Shown here: piece after piece, positions 1 to 8,530 of the stretch | Layout of the letters: the number at the start of each line of letters is the position of its first letter | Position numbering within the stretch: the first letter of the stretch is position 1 | The notes under the pieces: model-generated | The model's input: the letters and a program-made list of their open reading frames with translations, nothing else | Databases searched by the model: none | What the model was told of the DNA's origin: nothing | NCBI GenBank assembly: GCA_963746465.1 | Contig: CAVVAY010000007.1 | Location: forward strand, 756,490-820,489 | Reading direction: 5' to 3' | DNA length: 64,000 nucleotides | Source of the DNA: CAVVAY01 sp963746465 | GTDB taxonomy: Bacteria > Actinomycetota > Actinomycetes > JACCUZ01 | Translations under genes and position numbers: made by a program

Positions 1-907
1 CGGTCCAGGACGCCAGGTAGACGCCCAGCGCGACGACGACCAGCGAGCCGAACGCTGGTGCGGCGTCGCGGACCAGTGCTCCCACCCACGGCTTGCGCGC
101 TCCCGCCGTACGACGAGCCCCCATGTCCCAGAGCACCGACACCAGGCCGAAAAACGCGAGGTAGTAGAGCCCGCTCCACTTCACGGCGCAGGCGGCGCCC
201 AGGCACACGCCGGCCAGCAGCCGCCACGGCCGCAGGCCGAGCGAGGGGCCGAACCGGGAGCCGATCACGTCGTCCAGCCGCGCGGCGAGCCGCGCCCTGG
301 CCCGGTCGCGGTCGATGAGCAACGCCCCGAACGCCGCCAGCACCCAGAACATCAGCAGCGGGTCGAGCAGTGCGGTGCGGGCGTGCACGTAAGCCAGGCC
401 GTCGACGGTGAGCAGCAGCCCGGCCACGCAGCCCAGCAGCGTCGAGCGGAACAGCCGGCGTCCGATCCGGGCGATCATCAGCACGGCGAGGGTGCCGGTG
501 AGCGCGACCATGAACCGCCAGCCGAACGGCGTGAAGCCGAACAGCTGCTCGCCGACCGCGATCATCCACTTGCCGCCCGGCGGGTGCACGACGTAGGAGG
601 GGTCGCCGGTCCAGATGCCGTGCAGGTCGCCGGCCAGGATCTTCACGTTCGCCGGGTCGGGGTCGCCGTCCTTGGCGGCCTTGATGTAGTTCTGCTCGGC
701 CCCGAAGTGCAGCAGCGACCAGGCGTCCTTGGCGTAGTACGTCTCGTCGAAGATGAACGCCTTCGGGCGGGACAGGTCCCAGAACCGCAACAAGCCGGCC
801 ACCGCCGTGACGATCAGCGGCCCGACCCAGCCCCAGATGCCGTCGGCCGGCATCGGCGGCACCAGCCGGTCCCGGACCCGGGCGCGATCGATGGTGGGCT
901 GGAGCAC
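1..907 (-). CDS. pmt: Polyprenol-phosphate-mannose--protein O-mannosyltransferase (partial, N-terminal part)
   Basis: This is the N-terminal ~302 residues of a membrane protein O-mannosyltransferase (GT39 family, the actinobacterial Pmt); the rest lies beyond the window edge. The enzyme moves mannose from polyprenyl-phosphate-mannose to Ser/Thr of proteins during Sec export. Visible signs are an early hydrophobic segment, the family motif FDETYYAKDAW with the acidic pair on the first outer loop, VVHPPGGKW, then several membrane helices and the VKWSGLYY motif. The start is GTG at 907, because an in-frame TAG lies 9-12 nt upstream. A TAGGCT box 6 nt before the start suggests a leaderless mRNA. 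It is divergent from rsmI, a common actinobacterial pairing. The family call is firm; the symbol follows mycobacterial usage. Confidence 0.9.
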   Translation of the reverse strand, partial: MLQPTIDRARVRDRLVPPMPADGIWGWVGPLIVTAVAGLLRFWDLSRPKAFIFDETYYAKDAWSLLHFGAEQNYIKAAKDGDPDPANVKILAGDLHGIWTGDPSYVVHPPGGKWMIAVGEQLFGFTPFGWRFMVALTGTLAVLMIARIGRRLFRSTLLGCVAGLLLTVDGLAYVHARTALLDPLLMFWVLAAFGALLIDRDRARARLAARLDDVIGSRFGPSLGLRPWRLLAGVCLGAACAVKWSGLYYLAFFGLVSVLWDMGARRTAGARKPWVGALVRDAAPAFGSLVVVALGVYLASWT

Positions 908-913
908 CGGCCC

Positions 914-919
914 AGCCTA
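914..919 (-). promoter_or_regulatory. Leaderless -10 box for pmt
   Basis: On the minus strand TAGGCT is followed by 6 nt and the GTG start of the mannosyltransferase. This TANNNT-6/7 nt-start arrangement recurs at many starts in the window and implies transcription starting at or next to the start codon. Confidence 0.55.
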
Positions 920-930
920 GGGGGGCCAGA

Positions 931-1788
931 ATGGCGGGCGTGGCGGACGCGGGCGTGCTGGTGCTGGCCGGTACGCCGATCGGTGACCCGGCCGACGCCT
1001 CGCCCCGGCTGGTCCGCGAGCTGGCCAAGGCCGACCTGGTCGCTGCCGAGGACACCCGCCGGTTGCGACGGCTGGCCCGCGACCTCGACGTCGAGCTCAC
1101 CGGTCGGGTCGTCTCCTACTACGACGCGAACGAGGCGGGCCGCACCCCCGAGCTCGTCGAGGCGCTGCAGCAGGGACAGCGGGTGCTCCTGGTCACCGAT
1201 GCCGGGATGCCCTCGGTGTCCGACCCCGGCTACCGGCTGGTCGCGGCCGCGGTCGAGGCGGGCCTCGCGGTCACCGCGGTGCCCGGACCGTCGGCCGTCC
1301 TCACGGCACTGGCCCTGTCCGGCCTGCCGGTCGACCGGTTCTGCTTCGAGGGCTTCCTGCCGCGCAAGCCGGGCGAGCGGTCCCGCCGGCTGACCGAGCT
1401 GGCTGCCGAGCCGCGGACGATGGTGTTCTTCGAGGCGCCGCACCGGCTCGCGGTCGCCCTCGCGGCGATGGCCGACGGGCTGGGCGACGACCGGCGGGCC
1501 GCGGTGTGCCGGGAGATGACCAAGACTTACGAGGAGGTACGCCGAGGCGGGCTGCGCGAGCTGGCCACCTGGGCCGCCGACGGCGTGCGCGGCGAGGTCA
1601 CGGTCGTGGTGGCCGGAGCCGGTCCGGTCGAGGCGGTCCAGCCGCAGGACCTGGTGGCCGAGGTCGAACGGCTGGTGGGCGCCGGCGTACGCCTCAAGGA
1701 GGCCACGGCCGAGATCGCCGGCCGGCACGGCGTCTCGCGCCGGGTCCTCTACGACGCCGTGCTCGCAGCGAGGACCTCCTCGAAGTAG
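931..1788 (+). CDS. rsmI: 16S rRNA (cytidine1402-2'-O)-methyltransferase RsmI
   Basis: A 285-residue SAM-dependent tetrapyrrole-methylase-fold enzyme that 2'-O-methylates C1402 in the decoding centre of 16S rRNA. Signature segments are LAGTPIGDPADASPR at the N-terminus, AAEDTRRLRRL, VLLVTDAGMPSVSDPGYRL (the glycine-rich SAM-binding part), the AVPGPSAVLTALALSGLP motif, FEGFLPRK and FFEAPHRL near residue 165. The length is normal for the family. It is divergent from pmt with only 23 nt between the starts. Its last 40 nt overlap the 3' end of the convergent UDP-glucuronate decarboxylase gene, so antisense interference between the two mRNAs is possible. Confidence 0.96.
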   Translation: MAGVADAGVLVLAGTPIGDPADASPRLVRELAKADLVAAEDTRRLRRLARDLDVELTGRVVSYYDANEAGRTPELVEALQQGQRVLLVTDAGMPSVSDPGYRLVAAAVEAGLAVTAVPGPSAVLTALALSGLPVDRFCFEGFLPRKPGERSRRLTELAAEPRTMVFFEAPHRLAVALAAMADGLGDDRRAAVCREMTKTYEEVRRGGLRELATWAADGVRGEVTVVVAGAGPVEAVQPQDLVAEVERLVGAGVRLKEATAEIAGRHGVSRRVLYDAVLAARTSSK

Positions 1789-2696
1789 GCGATGGTGCGG
1801 ATCAGTCCCTGCTCCAGCGGGACGGTCGGCTCCCACTCCAACAGGTCCTTCGCCTTGCTGATGTCCGGGCACCGCTGGCGGGGGTCGTCCTCGGGTAGTG
1901 CCTCGGTCACGAGCTTCGACGATGAACCGGTCAGGCTGATGATCTTCCTGGCGAGGTCGCGGACAGAGAGCTCTGCGGGGTTCCCGAGGTTGACCGGACC
2001 ACTGACCTCACTGGACGTTCGGCTCATACGGAGCAGACCCTCGACGAGGTCGTCGACGAAACAGAATGCCCGGCTCTGGGAGCCGTTCCCGTAGATGGTG
2101 ATGTTGTCGCCGCGCAACGCCTGCATGATGAAGTTGCTGACTACGCGGCCGTCGTCCGGACGCATCCGCGGGCCGTAGGTGTTGAAGATCCTGACTATCT
2201 TGGTGTCGGTACCGTGCTGGCGGCGGTAGTCAGAGAACAGTGTTTCCGCCGCGCGCTTGCCCTCGTCGTAGCACGAACGGATTCCCACCGGGTTAACCCG
2301 CCCCCAGTAGGTCTCGTCCTGGACGACCGGCTCAGGATCGCCGTAGACCTCGCTGGTAGATGCCTGGACGATGGTGGCACCCACCCGCTTCGCAAGGCCG
2401 AGCATGTTGATCGAACCGTGCACGCTCGTCTTGAGCGTCTGCACCGGATCACGCTGATAGTAGATCGGCGACGCGGGACAGGCCAGGTTGAAGATCAGGT
2501 CGGTCTCCACGTAGAGGGGCATCGTGATGTCGTGGCGCATGACCTCGAACATCGGGTGCGCCAGCAGATTTCTGATGTTGGGTCTGGTGCCTGTGTAATA
2601 GTTGTCGACCGCCAGGACCTCGTGTCCTTCGCCGAGAAGCCGCTCACACAGGTGCGAACCGATGAAGCCGGCGCCACCAGTCACCATCACACGCAC
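1749..2696 (-). CDS. UDP-glucuronate decarboxylase (UDP-xylose synthase), SDR family
   Basis: A 315-residue extended short-chain dehydrogenase. It begins with the NAD-binding motif TGGAGFIGSHLCERLL (residues 6-21), has the substrate-loop sequence YYTGTRPNI, ACPASPIYYQRDPVQTLKT typical of UDP-xylose synthases, the catalytic Ser/Tyr/Lys set (STSEVYG, then SCYDEGKRAAE) and FNTYGPRM. It should oxidise and decarboxylate UDP-glucuronate to UDP-xylose in the cytosol, which could feed the glycan island 20 kb away. GTG at 2696 was chosen because AAGGGGGA lies 6 nt upstream; an internal ATG three codons later is possible. The 3' end overlaps rsmI by 40 nt. No partner gene is adjacent. UDP-glucose epimerase-like alternatives are less likely given the YYQRDPV motif. 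Confidence 0.88.
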   Translation of the reverse strand: MRVMVTGGAGFIGSHLCERLLGEGHEVLAVDNYYTGTRPNIRNLLAHPMFEVMRHDITMPLYVETDLIFNLACPASPIYYQRDPVQTLKTSVHGSINMLGLAKRVGATIVQASTSEVYGDPEPVVQDETYWGRVNPVGIRSCYDEGKRAAETLFSDYRRQHGTDTKIVRIFNTYGPRMRPDDGRVVSNFIMQALRGDNITIYGNGSQSRAFCFVDDLVEGLLRMSRTSSEVSGPVNLGNPAELSVRDLARKIISLTGSSSKLVTEALPEDDPRQRCPDISKAKDLLEWEPTVPLEQGLIRTIAYFEEVLAASTAS

Positions 2697-2768
2697 GAAG
2701 ACTCCCCCTTGTTGCCAGCTATCTCGGCTGCCGGTCTGGCCAAGGAGTATGGCGGATCGACGGCGGTC

Positions 2769-2774
2769 TAGCCT
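2769..2774 (+). promoter_or_regulatory. Leaderless -10 box for aminotransferase gene
   Basis: TAGCCT ends 6 nt before the ATG at 2781 and no Shine-Dalgarno sequence is present, so the mRNA is probably leaderless. Confidence 0.5.
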
Positions 2775-2780
2775 GGCGTT

Positions 2781-3956
2781 ATGGAGTTTCGCCGCATCCC
2801 TGGCTTGCCGCCGTACGTCTTCACGATCATCGACGGGCTCAAGCGGGAGGCTCGGCGGGCCGGACGGGACGTCGTCGACCTCGGCTTCGGCAACCCCGAC
2901 CTGCCCTCGCCGTCGATCGCGGTCGAGAAGCTCGCCGAGGCGGCGCACAACAGCCGCAACCACCGCTACTCCGCGAGCCGCGGCATCCCCAAGCTGCGTG
3001 AGGCGGTGGCCGCGCTCTACCTGCGCAAGTTCGGCGTGACCCTCGACCCGGAGACCGAGGTGCTCTCGACGATCGGCGCCAAGGAGGGCTTCAGCCACCT
3101 GATGTGGGTGCTGCTGCAGCCCGGCGACGCGGCCCTCGTGCCGAGCCCGTCGTACCCGATCCACATCTGGGGGCCGTACTTCGCCGGCGCGGACGCCCGC
3201 CAGGTGCCGGTCGGCACCGGTGAGGACTACGTCGCCAACGTCATGGAGGCCTGGGAGCTCGGCTGGCCGAAGCCGCGCGTTGTGGTGCTGTCCTTCCCGC
3301 ACAACCCGACCACGGCGACCATCGAGCTCGCTGACATGCAGCGGCTGGTCGACTGGGCTCGCGAGCGCGACGTGGTGCTTGTGCACGACTTCGCGTACGC
3401 CGACGTCGCCTTCGACGGCTACACGCCGCCCTCGATCCTGCAGTGCGAGGGCGCGATGGGGTGCGCCGTCGAGCTCTACTCGATGACCAAGTCGTTCTCG
3501 ATGGCCGGCTGGCGGGTGGCCTTCCTGCTCGGCAACTCCGAGGTGGTCGGGGCCCTCACCAAGCTGAAGAGCTACCTCGACTACGGCACCTTCCAGCCGA
3601 TCCAGATCGCCGCCACGGTGACGATGAACGAGGCCGCGGACTACCCGGCCGAGGTCAACGCGGTGTACCAGTCGCGCCGCGACGCCATGGTCGACGGCCT
3701 CGCCCGGATCGGCTGGAACGTCGAGCGGCCGCGCGGCACGATGTTCGTCTGGGCGCCGATCCCCGAGGCGTACGCCGATCTGGGCTCGATCGAGTTCGCC
3801 ACCCTGATCGTGAAGGAGTGCGACGTCGCCGTGTCGCCGGGTGTGGGCTTCGGCCCGGCCGGCGACACGTTCGTCCGGTTCGCGCTGATCGAGAACGAGC
3901 AGCGCATCGTGCAGGCCGTCCGCCAGCTCAAGCGCGGCCTCCCCAAGCTCGGCTGA
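2781..3956 (+). CDS. Class I/II PLP-dependent aminotransferase (alanine transaminase AlaC-like)
   Basis: A 391-residue fold-type I aminotransferase. Seen: GFGNPDLPSP near the N-terminus, the YSASRGIPKLREAVA substrate/PLP region, SFPHNPTTATI (PLP-ring binding Asn), HDFAYADVAFDG (Asp pairing with the pyridine N), and SMTKSFSMAGWR containing the Schiff-base Lys. This pattern matches the AlaC/YfdZ group, glutamate-pyruvate transaminases that make alanine. Substrate cannot be proven from sequence; methionine or LL-diaminopimelate aminotransferases are near relatives. It stands between the convergently placed uxs-like gene (divergent 5' ends) and metG, with its own leaderless promoter. It is probably monocistronic. 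Confidence 0.85.
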   Translation: MEFRRIPGLPPYVFTIIDGLKREARRAGRDVVDLGFGNPDLPSPSIAVEKLAEAAHNSRNHRYSASRGIPKLREAVAALYLRKFGVTLDPETEVLSTIGAKEGFSHLMWVLLQPGDAALVPSPSYPIHIWGPYFAGADARQVPVGTGEDYVANVMEAWELGWPKPRVVVLSFPHNPTTATIELADMQRLVDWARERDVVLVHDFAYADVAFDGYTPPSILQCEGAMGCAVELYSMTKSFSMAGWRVAFLLGNSEVVGALTKLKSYLDYGTFQPIQIAATVTMNEAADYPAEVNAVYQSRRDAMVDGLARIGWNVERPRGTMFVWAPIPEAYADLGSIEFATLIVKECDVAVSPGVGFGPAGDTFVRFALIENEQRIVQAVRQLKRGLPKLG

Positions 3957-3989
3957 CCGCGGGCGGGAATCCGGCTTGAGTCGCGCCCG

Positions 3990-3995
3990 TAGGCT
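3990..3995 (+). promoter_or_regulatory. Leaderless -10 box for metG
   Basis: TAGGCT is followed by GGAGGC and then the ATG at 4002. The GGAGG is only one base from the ATG, too close to serve as a ribosome site, so a leaderless start is more plausible. Confidence 0.5.
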
Positions 3996-4001
3996 GGAGG
4001 C

Positions 4002-5615
4002 ATGACCGACGCCGCTGCCGCCGCACCCACCGGGACCCCCGGCGGGAAGGCCTACTACGTCACGACGCCGATCTACTACGTCAGCGCCGCCCCGCACATC
4101 GGGAACGCGTACACGACCGTCGCGGGCGACGTCCTGACCCGCTGGCACCGGCAGCGCGGGGAGGACGTCTGGTACCTCACCGGGACCGACGAGCACGGCG
4201 AGAAGGTGCTCCGGTCCGCGCAGGCCGCGGGCAAGACGGCCGAGGAGTTCACCGACGACCTGGTGGAGAACGCCTGGAAGCCGGTGCTGAAGACAATCGA
4301 CGCGGCCAACGACGACTTCATCCGGACCACCGAGCCGCGCCACACCCGCCGGGTCCAGGAGTTCTGGGCCACGCTGAACGACAAGGGCGACGTCTACCAG
4401 GGCAGCTACGAGGGCCCGTACTGCGTCCCGTGCGAGGAGTTCAAGCTCGAGTCCGAGCTGGTCGACGGCACCGGCGACCTCGCCGGGCAGAAGCTGTGCC
4501 CCATCCACGGCCGTCCGGTCGAGTACCTGTCCGAGCAGAACTACTTCTTCCGTCTCTCGGCGTACGCCGACCGGCTGCTCGAGCTCTACGAGACGCACCC
4601 GGAGTTCGTCCAGCCGGTCAGCGCCCGCAACGAGGTGGTGTCCTTCGTCCGGCAGGGGCTCCAGGACCTCTCGATCTCCCGTTCCACCTTCAACTGGGGC
4701 ATCCCGATCCCGTGGGACGACAAGCACGTCCTCTACGTGTGGATCGACGCCCTGCTCAACTACCTGAGTGCGGCCGGGTACGGCGACGACGACGCCGCCG
4801 AGAAGTTCGCCCGCACCTGGCCGCCGGACGTGCACCTGGTCGGCAAGGACATCCTCCGGTTCCACGCCGTGATCTGGCCGGCGATGCTGCTGGCAGCCGA
4901 CGTGCCCCTGCCGAAGACGGTGTTCGCACACGGCTGGCTGCTCGTCGGCGGGGAGAAGATGAGCAAGTCCAAGCTCACGGCGATCCCGCCGTCCGAGATC
5001 GTCGACGTCTTCGGGTCGGATGCGTTCCGCTACTACTTCCTGCGGGCCATCGAGTTCGGCCAGGACGGCTCGTTCTCCTGGGAGGACCTCAGCGCGCGCT
5101 ACAAGGCAGAGCTCGCCGACCAGTTCGGCAACCTCGCCAGCCGGCTCACCTCGATGGTGGGTCGCTACCGCGACGGTGCGCTGCCCGCTCCTGTGGACGA
5201 GCCCGAGCTCTCGCTGGCGGCGACCACGGCGGTGGACGCTGCCGAGGCCGCGATCGACCGCCTCGACCTCCAGGGCGCAATCCTCTCGGCGATGGACTAC
5301 GTGCGCGTCATCAACAACTACGTGACAGAGCAGGCGCCGTGGAAGGTGGCGAAGGACGAGACGCGCGGTGCCGACCTCGACCGGATCCTCTACGCGACGG
5401 CCGAGGCGCTGCGCGTGGTCGCAGTGCTGCTCCACCCGGTGATGCCGAAGGCGAGCCGGCAGCTCTGGACCTCGCTCGGCGCCGAGTCGGCACTCGGCCC
5501 GCTGGCCGAGGCGCGGGTGCAGGACGCGGCGCGCTGGGGTCAGCTGCCGGCCGGGGCGACGATCACCAAGAGCGAGCCGCTCTTCCCGCGGATCGAAGAG
5601 CCCGGGCAGGCGTGA
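4002..5615 (+). CDS. metG: Methionyl-tRNA synthetase
   Basis: A 537-residue class I aminoacyl-tRNA synthetase that charges tRNA-Met. The HIGH-type motif is AAPHIGNAY at about residue 29, the knuckle is CVPCEEF...CPIHGRP (Cys/Cys and Cys/His pairs), the active-site segment is YVWIDALLNYL, and the KMSKS loop lies at GGEKMSKSKLT near residue 325. The anticodon-binding domain follows with NYVTEQAPWKVAKDE. There is no C-terminal EMAP-type tRNA-binding domain, as usual for the short actinobacterial form. The stop overlaps the GTG start of tatD (GTGA), so the two are translationally coupled and lie in one operon. Confidence 0.97.
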   Translation: MTDAAAAAPTGTPGGKAYYVTTPIYYVSAAPHIGNAYTTVAGDVLTRWHRQRGEDVWYLTGTDEHGEKVLRSAQAAGKTAEEFTDDLVENAWKPVLKTIDAANDDFIRTTEPRHTRRVQEFWATLNDKGDVYQGSYEGPYCVPCEEFKLESELVDGTGDLAGQKLCPIHGRPVEYLSEQNYFFRLSAYADRLLELYETHPEFVQPVSARNEVVSFVRQGLQDLSISRSTFNWGIPIPWDDKHVLYVWIDALLNYLSAAGYGDDDAAEKFARTWPPDVHLVGKDILRFHAVIWPAMLLAADVPLPKTVFAHGWLLVGGEKMSKSKLTAIPPSEIVDVFGSDAFRYYFLRAIEFGQDGSFSWEDLSARYKAELADQFGNLASRLTSMVGRYRDGALPAPVDEPELSLAATTAVDAAEAAIDRLDLQGAILSAMDYVRVINNYVTEQAPWKVAKDETRGADLDRILYATAEALRVVAVLLHPVMPKASRQLWTSLGAESALGPLAEARVQDAARWGQLPAGATITKSEPLFPRIEEPGQA

Positions 5616-6499
5616 CCGGCGGCACCACCGACGGGCCGACCCGGGCGCGCGGCGGCCGGGTCAGTGGACCGCGCGAGCGGCCACCGGCCCCGGAACCACT
5701 CCGGGTTCCGGTGGCCGACTCGCACTGCCACCTGGACATCGCCGACCCGCCGGACGACTGGCTCTCCGTCGACGACGCGATCGCCGCGTCGACGGCAGCC
5801 GGCGTGCCGCGGATCGTTCAGATCGGCTGCGACCTGCCCGGAGCGCGGTGGGCGGTGGAGACCGCGAGCCGGTACGACGAGCTGGTCGCCGGTGTCGCGC
5901 TGCACCCCAACGAGGTGCCGCTGCTCGCCATGGCGGGCACGCTCGACGCCGGCCTGGCCGAGATCGACGCGCTGGCGGCCGATCCGGTCGTCCGCGCCGT
6001 CGGGGAGTCCGGGCTGGACCACTACCGCACCGGCCCGGAGGGTCGCGCCGACCAGGAGCTGTCGTTCCGGGCGCACATCGAGATGGCCAAGCGGCACGGC
6101 AAGGCACTGGTCATCCACGACCGGGACGCCCACGACGAGGTGATCAGGGTCCTCGAGGACGCCGGCCCGCCGGAGCGGGTGGTCTTCCACTGCTTCTCCG
6201 GCGACGCGGCGATGGCCGAGCACTGCGTCCGCCGCGGCTGGTGGCTGTCGTTCGCGGGCACCGTCACCTTCAAGAACGCAGCCGCGCTCCGCGAGGCGCT
6301 CACCCGGTGCCCGCTGGACCGGCTGCTCGTCGAGACCGACGCCCCCTACCTCACTCCGGTGCCCTACCGGGGCCGCCCGAACGCCTCCTACCTGGTGCCG
6401 CACACGCTGCGGGCGATGGCCGGCGTGCTCGGCGTCGGCGAGGACCAGCTGGGCACCGCCGTGGCGGCCAACACAGACGAGGCATTTGGCACCTGGTGA
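5612..6499 (+). CDS. tatD: TatD family metal-dependent hydrolase (3'-5' DNase)
   Basis: A 295-residue TIM-barrel hydrolase of the TatD family; members are metal-dependent DNases linked to DNA repair and quality control. Metal ligands are visible in order: DSHCHLD (residues ~36-42), GESGLDHYRT (Glu), VIHDRDAHDE (His), FHCFSGDA (His) and VETDAPYLTPVPYRG (Asp). GTG at 5612 overlaps the metG stop and gives a 30-residue Arg/Pro-rich extension before the barrel, a common feature in actinobacteria; no better internal start is apparent. The order metG-tatD-rpfB-rsmA-ispE is typical of actinobacteria. Confidence 0.94.
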   Translation: MTGGTTDGPTRARGGRVSGPRERPPAPEPLRVPVADSHCHLDIADPPDDWLSVDDAIAASTAAGVPRIVQIGCDLPGARWAVETASRYDELVAGVALHPNEVPLLAMAGTLDAGLAEIDALAADPVVRAVGESGLDHYRTGPEGRADQELSFRAHIEMAKRHGKALVIHDRDAHDEVIRVLEDAGPPERVVFHCFSGDAAMAEHCVRRGWWLSFAGTVTFKNAAALREALTRCPLDRLLVETDAPYLTPVPYRGRPNASYLVPHTLRAMAGVLGVGEDQLGTAVAANTDEAFGTW

Positions 6500-6524
6500 C
6501 CAGGTTGGCTACCGTCGTCGGCTT

Positions 6525-7661
6525 ATGAGCGCTGGGCGGCACTCCGCGGGACCACGTCGGTCCCTGCTGCACACCATGCCCACGCTGCTCCTCCAGGTCG
6601 GCGTCGTGCTCGCCCTGGTCGCCGGGACCACCGCGTTCGTCTCCCTGGACAAGTCCGTCACGGTCTCCGTCGACGGCCGGGACCACCAGGTCCGCAGCTT
6701 CGCGCGCACCGTCGGTGACCTGCTCGACAGCGAACGCATCAGCTACGACACCGCGCACGACCTGGTCACCCCCCAGCCAGGTGCGGCGCTGCGCGACGGC
6801 GAGACGGTGCAGGTGCGTTACGGGCGGCCGGTGCTCCTCACCCTGGACGGCGAGACCCGGACCGTGTGGACCACCGGCCGAACCGTCTCGCAGGCGCTGA
6901 TGATGCTCGGCGTGCGGTCGGAAGGCGCCTACCTCTCGGCGTCCCGCAGCAAGCGGATCGGCCGCGGCGGCATCACCCTTGACATCCGGATGCCGCACCA
7001 CCTCACGTTCCTCGCGGACGGCGAGCGGCACGAGGTGACGACCACGGCGACCACGGTGCGCAGCGCGATGGCCGACGCCGGGGTCAGCCTGCGCACCCAG
7101 GACCGGGTGTCCACCGACCTGAGCGCCCGGCCCTACGCCGAGCAGGTCGTCGCCCTGACGCGGGTGGACGGCAAGCGGGTGGTCGAGGAGCGGCCGATCA
7201 GGTTCGACACCAAGAAGGTCAGGACGAACGACCTCTACCAGGGCGAGAGCAAGGTCCAGAAGCAGGGCAAGGTCGGCATCGAGACCCGCACCTTCCGCGA
7301 GACCTACCTCGACGGCGAGCTCGACTCGCGTCAGCTGGTCAGCAAGGAGGTCACCGAGGAGCCGGTGACCGAGGTGCTGCTCCTCGGCACGAAGAAGCGA
7401 CCGGAGAACGCACCCACCGCTGACGGCCTCAACTGGGCGGCGCTGGCCAACTGCGAGTCCAGCGGCAACCCGCAGGCCTACAACCCGGCTGGCCCGTTCT
7501 ACGGCCTCTACCAGTTCATGGAGAGCACCTGGCACGCCGTCGGCGGCGTCGGGCTGCCGTCCCAGGCCAGCGCCTCGGAGCAGACCTACCGGGCGCAGAT
7601 CCTCTACAACCAGAGCGGTGCCGGTCAGTGGCCGGTCTGCGGTCACTACCTGTTCAGCTGA
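6525..7661 (+). CDS. rpfB: Resuscitation-promoting factor RpfB-like (DUF348 x3, G5, transglycosylase)
   Basis: A 378-residue cell-wall lytic factor needed for exit from dormancy in relatives. A membrane/signal segment lies at about 15-38 (LLLQVGVVLALVAGTTAFV). Three DUF348 (YabE-like) repeats span ~42-205, a G5 domain ~215-290 with GKVGIETRTFRETYLDGEL, and the C-terminal lysozyme-like Rpf domain ~303-378. There NCESSGNPQAYN carries the catalytic Glu and the two Cys (NCESS and PVCGHY) can form the usual disulfide. The start is ATG at 6525. A TACCGT box ends 9 nt upstream, giving a very short leader. The stop is followed after 1 nt by the rsmA start, the conserved rpfB-rsmA coupling. Confidence 0.94.
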   Translation: MSAGRHSAGPRRSLLHTMPTLLLQVGVVLALVAGTTAFVSLDKSVTVSVDGRDHQVRSFARTVGDLLDSERISYDTAHDLVTPQPGAALRDGETVQVRYGRPVLLTLDGETRTVWTTGRTVSQALMMLGVRSEGAYLSASRSKRIGRGGITLDIRMPHHLTFLADGERHEVTTTATTVRSAMADAGVSLRTQDRVSTDLSARPYAEQVVALTRVDGKRVVEERPIRFDTKKVRTNDLYQGESKVQKQGKVGIETRTFRETYLDGELDSRQLVSKEVTEEPVTEVLLLGTKKRPENAPTADGLNWAALANCESSGNPQAYNPAGPFYGLYQFMESTWHAVGGVGLPSQASASEQTYRAQILYNQSGAGQWPVCGHYLFS

Positions 7662-7662
7662 C

Positions 7663-8520
7663 GTGACGGCCGAGCTGCTCGGCCCGGCCGAGGTGCGCGC
7701 GCTGGCCACCCGGCTCGGCGTCCGACCCACCAAGACGCTGGGGCAGAACTTCGTCATCGACGCCAACACGGTCCGCCGGATCGTGCGCACCGCCGAGCTC
7801 GGCGCCGACGACCACGTCGTCGAGGTCGGTCCCGGACTCGGGTCGCTGACCCTGGGGCTGCTTCCGGAGGTCGCCAGCGTCACCGCCGTCGAGGTCGACC
7901 AGGTGCTCGCCGCAGAGCTGCCCGCCACGGTCGCGCGGCACGCACCGGCGTACGCCGACCGGCTCACGGTGGTCACCGCGGACGCGATGCGCCTCGAGGA
8001 GCTGCCCGGTCCACCGCCGACCGCTCTCGTCGCGAACCTGCCGTACAACATCTCGGTCCCCGTCCTGCTGCACCTGCTGGAGCAGTTCGGCTCGATCCGG
8101 CGGGTGCTGGTGATGGTGCAGTCGGAGGTGGCCGACCGGCTGGCCGCACCGCCGGGCAGCCGCACGTACGGCATCCCGTCGGTGAAGGCCGCGTGGTACG
8201 CCGACGTGCGGCGGGCCGGGGCCGTCGGCCGCACCGTCTTCTGGCCGGCACCCAACGTCGACTCGGGTCTGGTCGCGATGACCCGGCGGCACCCGCCGGA
8301 GACGACTGCCGGCCGGGCCGAGGTGTTCGCCGTGGTCGATGCGGCGTTCGCGCAGCGACGCAAGACGCTGCGGGCGGCGCTGGCCGGCTGGGCCGGCTCG
8401 GCCGCAGCGGCTGAGACCGCGCTGCGCGCAGCCGGCCTCGACCCGAGGCTGCGCGGCGAGGCGCTCGGCGTCGACGACTTCGCGCGGTTGGCGGCACACC
8501 GCCCGGCTGCGCTCACCTAG
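7663..8520 (+). CDS. rsmA: 16S rRNA (adenine1518/1519-N6)-dimethyltransferase
   Basis: RsmA/KsgA dimethylates two adjacent adenines in helix 45 of 16S rRNA and acts as a late 30S assembly checkpoint. The protein has 285 residues. SAM motif I is VEVGPGLGSLTLGLL, the catalytic NLPYNISVPVL motif sits near residue 127, and the C-terminal RNA-contact domain has AFAQRRKTLRAAL. The segment TKTLGQNFVIDANTV is the family N-terminal signature. GTG at 7663 begins one base after the rpfB stop; a start upstream inside rpfB would add an unrelated tail. Confidence 0.96.
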   Translation: MTAELLGPAEVRALATRLGVRPTKTLGQNFVIDANTVRRIVRTAELGADDHVVEVGPGLGSLTLGLLPEVASVTAVEVDQVLAAELPATVARHAPAYADRLTVVTADAMRLEELPGPPPTALVANLPYNISVPVLLHLLEQFGSIRRVLVMVQSEVADRLAAPPGSRTYGIPSVKAAWYADVRRAGAVGRTVFWPAPNVDSGLVAMTRRHPPETTAGRAEVFAVVDAAFAQRRKTLRAALAGWAGSAAAAETALRAAGLDPRLRGEALGVDDFARLAAHRPAALT

Positions 8521-8523
8521 GGT
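8518..8523 (+). promoter_or_regulatory. Leaderless -10 box before the ispE upstream ORF
   Basis: TAGGGT overlaps the rsmA stop codon and is followed by 7 nt and the ATG of an 18-codon ORF. It would separate ispE expression from the upstream rpfB-rsmA transcript. Confidence 0.45.
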
Positions 8524-8530
8524 TGGCCAC

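Noticed and set aside
2697..5435. Very long open frame on the minus strand opposite the aminotransferase and metG
   Set aside because: It lies antisense to two clear genes, is Arg/Val/Asp-rich with no family pattern, and only its last part (the UDP-xylose synthase) is real. Long antisense frames are expected at this GC content.
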